Of a stretch of DNA of 10,964 nucleotides, positions 7,188-10,964 are shown in pieces (the stretch's first letter is position 1; every line of letters starts with the position of its first letter). The DNA comes from JASFJH01 sp050117725. Lineage in GTDB: Bacteria; Pseudomonadota; Gammaproteobacteria; AKS1. The stretch covers positions 1-10,964 of the forward strand of contig JASFME010000058.1 of NCBI GenBank assembly GCA_050117725.1. Direction: 5' to 3'. A model generated the notes under the pieces. The model had not been told where the DNA came from, made no database searches, and saw nothing but the letters and a program-made list of their open reading frames with translations. A program made the position numbers and the translations under genes.

Positions 7188-7509
7188 TGCCAACCCAGCC
7201 ATATTGCATAAAGTTGCGAATATTGGCATGGTCATGTGCATCGGGGTGTTCCAGTACGTCCTTGCGGTAATAGTCACCGAAACAGTTCAGGGTCTGTTGT
7301 TCACTGAGTTGCTGTAAACGTGCGAAAGCAAAAATCTTGCAGGAGCCCTCGTTACAGCCAGCTTCATTTACTATCGCAGTTTCGCCTGCACCATTACTGA
7401 ACCGGGTTGGCGTGTACTGGTAATGTTTATCTATCACCTCAATGACGTCGCTGAAGCGGATGGTTTCAGGGGTCGTGCGGATACAGTCGAGTAGTTCCTG
7501 TTCAGTCAC
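7084..7509 (-). CDS. HopJ-family protein
   Basis: This 141-residue protein matches the HopJ family (PF08888), named after a Pseudomonas syringae type III effector but widespread in free-living bacteria with no such secretion system. The hallmarks are the N-terminal ELLDCIRTTPETIRFSDVI, then YTPTRFSNG-GETA-VNEAG-NEGSCKIFAFA (32-63), and the closing block FGDYYRKDVL (77-86), HANIRNFMQYGW-GINF (94-110). No signal peptide is seen; function is unknown. The start is GTG at 7507-7509, with AAGG 8 nt upstream on this strand. The conserved domain ends near residue 115; about 25 further residues (basic, then HHDDSYR) read antisense through the COG3904 gene and are probably not a family feature. The gene is divergent from the TlpA fusion gene, with 71 bp between starts. 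Confidence 0.88.
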   Translation of the reverse strand: MTEQELLDCIRTTPETIRFSDVIEVIDKHYQYTPTRFSNGAGETAIVNEAGCNEGSCKIFAFARLQQLSEQQTLNCFGDYYRKDVLEHPDAHDHANIRNFMQYGWVGINFDTSALQAVRRQARPCQAAPASGYRHHDDSYR

Positions 7510-7580
7510 GTGTATTGCCTTGTTGTGAAGTTGAAAAAAAGCTGTGGAATAATACTACAAAATATCCAGACAGGCCGGGC

Positions 7581-8852
7581 ATGATTAAAAATATAGTATT
7601 CAGAGTATTAATGTTCGTAGCGAGTATGACGTGTTCAGCCCAGCTGTACGCGGCAACGGCTGACACGCTCGAAGTCAATATAGCTGACCAGGTGTTGACG
7701 ATCGATCGTTATTCCGCTCAGGGTGAGTACCTTTTGATCTGGGTCGCACCGGGGTCCGGTTCGCATGCGCGCGTCTTCAATGCGGCAGAGGAACTGGCAC
7801 GACGCGGTATCGAGGTCTGGCATGTGGATCTCGTTGAGAGCCTGTTTCTTACCGGTGGTACCAGTACCATGCGTTCCTTCGATGGTCGCTACGTGGCCGG
7901 CCTGATCGACACCGCGCATGATCGTACGGGTAAGCGTGTAGTGTTGCTCAGCCGCGCCTATGGAGTGCTGCCCTTGTTGAAAGGGGCGCGTCGTTGGCAG
8001 ATCAATCATGAGCAGGACGGAGCCGATTACCTGGCAGGGGCCATATTGTTCTCCCCGGAAATGTATCGTTCTATCCCGGCGCTGGGCCTGCGGCCGGAAT
8101 ACGAACCGATTGCCGGCGCAACCAACATCCCGCTCATGATTTACCAGGGCGGGAGCCGAGGTAACCGCTGGCAATTTCCGGAGTTATTACAGAAACTGCA
8201 GGCGGGACAGGCGGTCGTGTTCGTGAAAATCATGCATGGCGTGACCGGCCTGTACTACGAAGGTGACATGGCACCGGCGACATTGCGTATGCTGGAGAGG
8301 GTACCGGCCGAGATCCCGGCTGTCGTCCGGCTGCTCGACAAGGTGCCGACACCGAAGCAGGCCTCGCCAATGTCCGAGGTGGCCGGCGCGCCGGCCACGC
8401 GTGGCCTGGATATTCAGTTGAAACCCTACAAGGGCAAACCGGTGCCGCTTGTCCTGGATCTGTACACGGCAGAAGGTGAACAGGTCACCCGCCGTGACTA
8501 CCGGGGCAAGGTCACGGTGGTGAATTTCTGGGCGAGCTGGTGTCCGCCATGTGTCGAGGAAATCCCGTCACTGAACAGATTGCGCGACAAGATGCAGGGC
8601 GAGGCATTCGAACTGATCTCGGTAAATTACGCCGAGGATGAACAGGTGATCCGGCAGTTCCTGCAACACGTGAACGTGGATTTCCCCGTCCTGCTGGATA
8701 CCGATGGCAAGGTATCGGCACGCTGGAATGTGTTCGCCTTTCCTTCCACGTTCGTGATTGGCCCGGACGGGCGAATTCATTATGGCGTAAATGCCGCGAT
8801 CCACTGGGACAGCCCCGAGGTGATCGCGACGATTAAAGGTTTATTGCGTTGA
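7581..8852 (+). CDS. Secreted fusion: degenerate alpha/beta-hydrolase-like domain + TlpA thioredoxin domain
   Basis: A 423-residue exported protein. Residues 1-24 form a signal peptide (MIKNIVFRVLMF, then SAQLYA). Residues about 28-250 look like an alpha/beta-hydrolase fold: a strand-loop LLIWVAPGSGS (51-61) resembling the oxyanion region, a putative nucleophile elbow VVLLSRAYG (120-128), and a late MHG (218-220) that could hold the histidine. At the elbow the nucleophile position is Ala126, not Ser, so this half is probably not an active hydrolase. Residues about 280-423 are a TlpA/ResA-type thioredoxin domain with VNFWASWCPPC (314-324; Cys321, Cys324), the cis-proline Pro388 in FAFPST, and a closing FVIGPDGRI strand, consistent with a periplasmic disulfide reductase. 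The ATG at 7581 is chosen over an upstream in-frame ATG at 7515 because the signal peptide starts there. A PQQ-dehydrogenase gene follows after 44 nt. Domain 2 is certain; domain 1 is less so. Confidence 0.85.
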   Translation: MIKNIVFRVLMFVASMTCSAQLYAATADTLEVNIADQVLTIDRYSAQGEYLLIWVAPGSGSHARVFNAAEELARRGIEVWHVDLVESLFLTGGTSTMRSFDGRYVAGLIDTAHDRTGKRVVLLSRAYGVLPLLKGARRWQINHEQDGADYLAGAILFSPEMYRSIPALGLRPEYEPIAGATNIPLMIYQGGSRGNRWQFPELLQKLQAGQAVVFVKIMHGVTGLYYEGDMAPATLRMLERVPAEIPAVVRLLDKVPTPKQASPMSEVAGAPATRGLDIQLKPYKGKPVPLVLDLYTAEGEQVTRRDYRGKVTVVNFWASWCPPCVEEIPSLNRLRDKMQGEAFELISVNYAEDEQVIRQFLQHVNVDFPVLLDTDGKVSARWNVFAFPSTFVIGPDGRIHYGVNAAIHWDSPEVIATIKGLLR

Positions 8853-8896
8853 CCCTGTGCAAGTTGTACACAACCATGGTGTGACAAGGAGCCTGT

Positions 8897-10090
8897 ATGC
8901 ATCGGTTGATCTGCCTGCTGTGTTTACTCTGTACCGGCCAGTTGCTGGCCGGTGAAGCACCGCTTGTCTACGAACAGCAACAGGTAAGTGTTGTCGGCAG
9001 TCGATTTCAGGTCAGCCTGCCACGCGGTTATGTGCTCGAATTGTTGACGACTGTCCCCGACAAGCCCCGCCTGCTGACGTTTGGCCCCGATGGTGAGCTG
9101 TTCATGGGTTCACGTTCCGGCAAGATATACCGTTCCCTGCCACCCTATACCTCGGCCGAGGTGCTGGCTGAACTTGATGATTACCCGCACAGTGTCGCCC
9201 TGCGTGAGAATGAAATCCTGATCGCCCGGACAAGTGGCCTGTACCGGGCCGATTACCGTCCCGGCCAGTCGCGTATCCATGCCGACCAGTTGCAGTTACT
9301 CGCCGCACTACCGGGTGGCGGTGGGCATAACAGTCGCACGGTGCGTATTGGCCCGGACCGGCGCGTCTATGTCAGCCTTGGTATCAGCGGTAATTGCAGT
9401 AATGAATACCTCGGTGGTGATTATGCGTTTGCTGATCGGCGTGGCGGCGTGCTGGTGCTCGATGAGTCCGGCAAGCAACCGGTCTGGCGCACTCACGCGA
9501 GTGGCCTGCGCAACCCGGTCGGCTTCGACTGGCACCCGCAAAGCGGCGTGATGTATGCGAGTAACAACGGTCCGGATCACTGGGGCTTTGAACGGCCACC
9601 GGAATACTTCGCCCGCCTGTTGCCAGGGAGCTTTCATGGTATGCCGTGGTTCCAGTTCGACGGCAGGCAGCTGCGCCGCGATACTTGCATCAGCGCGCAA
9701 CCACCGCGGCCGTTAACAGAGGTCAGCAAGCCGGTCGCAACCTTCCCCGCCCGCAATGCGCCGATGGGCGTGGCCTTCGTGCCACAAGGCAGCCAGTTCG
9801 AGCGCATCGACCATGATGCCGTGGTGGCACTGCGCGGCTCCTGGGGGACACAGCCCGCCGGTGGTGCGTTTGGTGATCCGGCCACGCGCCGGGAGCCGAA
9901 ACTTGTTGTGGTGCGCTTCCAGCAGGGTGTGGCACAACGTGTCGATGATCTCGTCACCGGTTTCCAGCTCGAAGATGGCGCACGCTGGGCGCGACCGGTG
10001 GGGGTTGCCTTCGGCCCGGACGGTGCTCTGTATTTCACGAGTGACAGTGGCGTGGATGGCCTGTACCGCCTGCGCAAGCGCGCGCCCTGA
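8897..10090 (+). CDS. Secreted PQQ-dependent sugar/sorbosone dehydrogenase-like protein
   Basis: This 397-residue protein is a six-bladed beta-propeller of the soluble glucose/sorbosone dehydrogenase family, whose members use PQQ to oxidise sugars in the periplasm. A signal peptide spans residues 1-18 (MHRLICLLCLLCTGQLLA). Repeated blade motifs are visible: LLTFGPDGELFMGSRSGKIYR (near 59-79), GGGGHNSRTVRIGPDRRVYVSLG (140-162), ASGLRNPVGFDWHP (201-214) and ARPVGVAFGPDGALYFTSDS (365-384). His144 and the Arg205-Asn206 pair lie where soluble glucose dehydrogenase has its catalytic His and PQQ-contacting residues, so activity is plausible. Actual substrate and cofactor occupancy cannot be judged. 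A strong AAGGAG (8886-8891) precedes the ATG by 5 nt. It probably shares a transcript with the TlpA fusion, and its stop lies 7 bases before an FNR-type box. Confidence 0.87.
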   Translation: MHRLICLLCLLCTGQLLAGEAPLVYEQQQVSVVGSRFQVSLPRGYVLELLTTVPDKPRLLTFGPDGELFMGSRSGKIYRSLPPYTSAEVLAELDDYPHSVALRENEILIARTSGLYRADYRPGQSRIHADQLQLLAALPGGGGHNSRTVRIGPDRRVYVSLGISGNCSNEYLGGDYAFADRRGGVLVLDESGKQPVWRTHASGLRNPVGFDWHPQSGVMYASNNGPDHWGFERPPEYFARLLPGSFHGMPWFQFDGRQLRRDTCISAQPPRPLTEVSKPVATFPARNAPMGVAFVPQGSQFERIDHDAVVALRGSWGTQPAGGAFGDPATRREPKLVVVRFQQGVAQRVDDLVTGFQLEDGARWARPVGVAFGPDGALYFTSDSGVDGLYRLRKRAP

Positions 10091-10097
10091 AAACGAC

Positions 10098-10146
10098 TTG
10101 ATCCGGATCATGGTTTTCAAACAGGGTTTTAGCTGTAATGATATAC
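10098..10146 (+). promoter_or_regulatory. Predicted FNR/ANR-dependent class II promoter
   Basis: TTGATCCGGATCAT (10098-10111) matches the FNR/ANR operator TTGAT-N4-ATCAA at 9 of 10 positions and contains a perfect 12-bp palindrome. Exactly 22 nt after it comes TGTAAT (10134-10139), a 5/6 match to the -10 hexamer. With transcription starting at 10146, the operator is centred at -41.5, the standard spacing for a class II FNR-activated promoter. It would drive the small coiled-coil gene and probably the DUF465 gene under low oxygen. The motif and spacing are seen; binding is inferred. Confidence 0.68.
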
Positions 10147-10168
10147 AGGTTGATAAGCGAGGTGCGTG

Positions 10169-10381
10169 ATGACAGAACAGGATAAACAGAGTTTGCTGGC
10201 AAGGCGTGATGCCTTACGCGAGCGGCTGGAAGCGATAGAGCGCGACTACCGGCAAGGGCTGGATGCGGATTCAGAAGAACAGGCAGTACAACTGGAGAAT
10301 GCCGAGGTTCTCGAGGGTATCGCCAAGGCTGCAGCCGAGGAATTGCGACAGGTGGAAGAGCAACTTGCCGCACTCGATTGA
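10169..10381 (+). CDS. DksA/TraR-like coiled-coil mini-protein without zinc finger
   Basis: This 70-residue acidic, wholly helical protein reads like the N-terminal coiled-coil hairpin of DksA/TraR-family RNA polymerase-binding proteins: a first helix (RRDALRERLEAIERDYRQG, 12-30), an acidic turn (LDADSEEQA, 31-39), and a second helix (VQLENAEVLEGIAKAAAEEL). The turn falls where related proteins place the acidic tip that enters the RNA polymerase secondary channel. Family members continue into a GxYGxC-xxCG zinc finger, but this one stops (TGA) right where that would begin, and no zinc-finger remnant appears in other frames downstream. The ATG at 10169 is chosen over GTG at 10166 because GAGG (10159-10162) is 6 nt upstream. 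It sits behind a predicted FNR promoter and 36 nt before a DUF465 gene. Family link is from pattern recognition; role unknown. Confidence 0.7.
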   Translation: MTEQDKQSLLARRDALRERLEAIERDYRQGLDADSEEQAVQLENAEVLEGIAKAAAEELRQVEEQLAALD

Positions 10382-10417
10382 AAACTATTACCAATTCACA
10401 GTTAAGAGGAAAGTTGT

Positions 10418-10657
10418 ATGTTGGGTGAACATCATCATCTTGCCAATGAATTCCCGGAATTCAGGGACCGCATCCATGAGCTGAAATTGAGCGATGCACA
10501 TTTTGCAAAGCTGTACGAAGAATATGAAGAACTCGATAAAGAGATTATCCGTATCGAGGAAGAGATCGAGACACCGTCTGACGCTTACACCGAAGAACTG
10601 AAAAAGAAGCGCCTGCTGCTCAAAGACGAGCTGTTCAGCATCCTGAAGAAGTCATAG
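10418..10657 (+). CDS. DUF465 (YdcH-family) small protein
   Basis: A 79-residue helical protein of the DUF465/YdcH family, common in proteobacteria and of unknown biochemical function. The family pattern is clear: HHHLANEFPEFRDRIHELKL at the N-terminus, DAHFAKLYEEYEELDKEI in the middle, the acidic stretch RIEEEIETPSD, and the basic closing segment LKKKRLLLKDEL. It is likely cytoplasmic and forms a helical hairpin. A good ribosome binding site (AAGAGGA, 10404-10410) precedes the ATG by 7 nt. It is the second gene after the predicted FNR promoter and ends 21 bases before a hairpin facing the opposite strand. Confidence 0.92.
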   Translation: MLGEHHHLANEFPEFRDRIHELKLSDAHFAKLYEEYEELDKEIIRIEEEIETPSDAYTEELKKKRLLLKDELFSILKKS

Positions 10658-10670
10658 CAGGTTCGCAGGA

Positions 10671-10718
10671 TTAAAAAGTGGCCGGCCTTGTCAGAGGGTA
10701 TAGTGACAGGGCCGGCCA
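10671..10718 (-). terminator. Rho-independent terminator for the minus-strand small gene
   Basis: TGGCCGGCCTTGTCA (10679-10693) and TGACAGGGCCGGCCA (10704-10718) form a 15-bp stem with one wobble pair and a 10-nt loop. On the minus strand it is followed by a T-run (CACTTTTTAA); on the plus strand it is followed by A-rich sequence. It is therefore a good terminator for the 53-residue gene just to the right, and at best a weak one for the DUF465 transcript. Confidence 0.85.
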
Positions 10719-10726
10719 AAATACTC

Positions 10727-10888
10727 TCAGGTCTGGGAGGAGAGAGAGTCCATTTCAAACCGTAATTCAACGGTTTCTTCGTAAATCATGTCGTCAATAA
10801 GCTGCTGGTTCATGCCATATGGCTCAAACTCGTCATCCGAGGTGAGTAACAGGTCATTCAGCATTTCGTCGTTGAATGTCACAAGCAT
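10727..10888 (-). CDS. Small, very acidic protein (53 aa), unknown function
   Basis: A 53-codon gene runs from ATG (complement of 10886-10888) to TGA (complement of 10727-10729). It begins MLVTFNDEMLNDLLL, continues TSDDEFEPYGMNQQL and IDDMIYEETVELRFEMD, and ends SLSSQT. It has 14 Asp/Glu against a single Arg and no Lys, five Met, and no signal peptide or membrane segment. Support for it being real: a textbook AGGAG 8 nt upstream on its strand (complement of 10897-10901), a strong U-tailed terminator 8 bases after its stop, and a position outside any other gene. I do not recognise a family. Such charge is seen in DNA mimics, antitoxins and anti-sigma-type inhibitors, but nothing here selects among these. 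Confidence 0.72.
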   Translation of the reverse strand: MLVTFNDEMLNDLLLTSDDEFEPYGMNQQLIDDMIYEETVELRFEMDSLSSQT

Positions 10889-10964
10889 GGTGATGACTCC
10901 TGTATGCAGCGGGTTACGTTTTTACTGTTACAACAACCGTGCCAGATCTGCCGGACTCCCCGGC

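Noticed and set aside
8867..8882. Short inverted repeat GTTGT-AC-ACAAC between the TlpA fusion and PQQ dehydrogenase genes
   Set aside because: A 5-bp stem with a 2-nt loop cannot form a stable hairpin and does not match an operator I know.
10950..10964. GCCGG-ACTCC-CCGGC inverted repeat at the right edge
   Set aside because: Only 5 bp of stem are visible and the window ends there, so nothing can be concluded.

Overview
The window looks like a chromosomal stretch from a free-living gammaproteobacterium. The evidence is moderately high GC, gammaproteobacterial family content (HopJ, DUF465/YdcH, COG3531 thioredoxin-like protein, two-domain polyphosphate:AMP phosphotransferase), AGGAG-type ribosome binding sites and an FNR/ANR-type operator. 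I see no rRNA, tRNA, CRISPR array, insertion sequence or phage gene. Species cannot be assigned from the sequence alone.

Layout. (1) At 1-296 the 3' end of a UDP-glucose 6-dehydrogenase gene runs into a hairpin that can terminate both strands. (2) At 314-823 (minus) lies a secreted GlcG/HbpS-like protein; an AT-rich divergent spacer separates it from a COG3531 DsbA-like thioredoxin-fold protein (1069-1689, plus). (3) At 1764-7187 four plus-strand genes sit close together: a GAPDH of the ArsJ-associated (arsenate-detoxifying) type, a SulP anion transporter carrying STAS and cyclic-nucleotide-binding domains, a two-domain PPK2 (Pap), and a secreted ClpP-fold protein (COG3904) that overlaps pap by 8 nt. 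(4) A minus-strand HopJ-family gene runs head-on into the COG3904 gene, overlapping its 3' end by about 100 bp. (5) At 7581-10657 (plus) are a secreted protein joining a catalytically degenerate alpha/beta-hydrolase-like domain to a TlpA thioredoxin domain, a secreted PQQ-type sugar/sorbosone dehydrogenase, then two small genes: a DksA/TraR-like coiled coil lacking the zinc finger, and a DUF465 protein. (6) At 10727-10888 (minus) a very acidic 53-residue protein has its own ribosome binding site and terminator.

How it works together. Several products are exported (GlcG-like, COG3904, TlpA fusion, PQQ dehydrogenase), and two are thiol-disulfide proteins (COG3531, TlpA). The GAPDH-SulP-Pap group suggests anion and phosphate metabolism. 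An ArsJ-type GAPDH with no ArsJ in view, next to an anion transporter, raises the question of whether the transporter plays a related role. The clearest regulatory signal is a near-consensus FNR box placed exactly as in a class II FNR promoter in front of the small DksA-like gene, predicting oxygen control of that gene pair.
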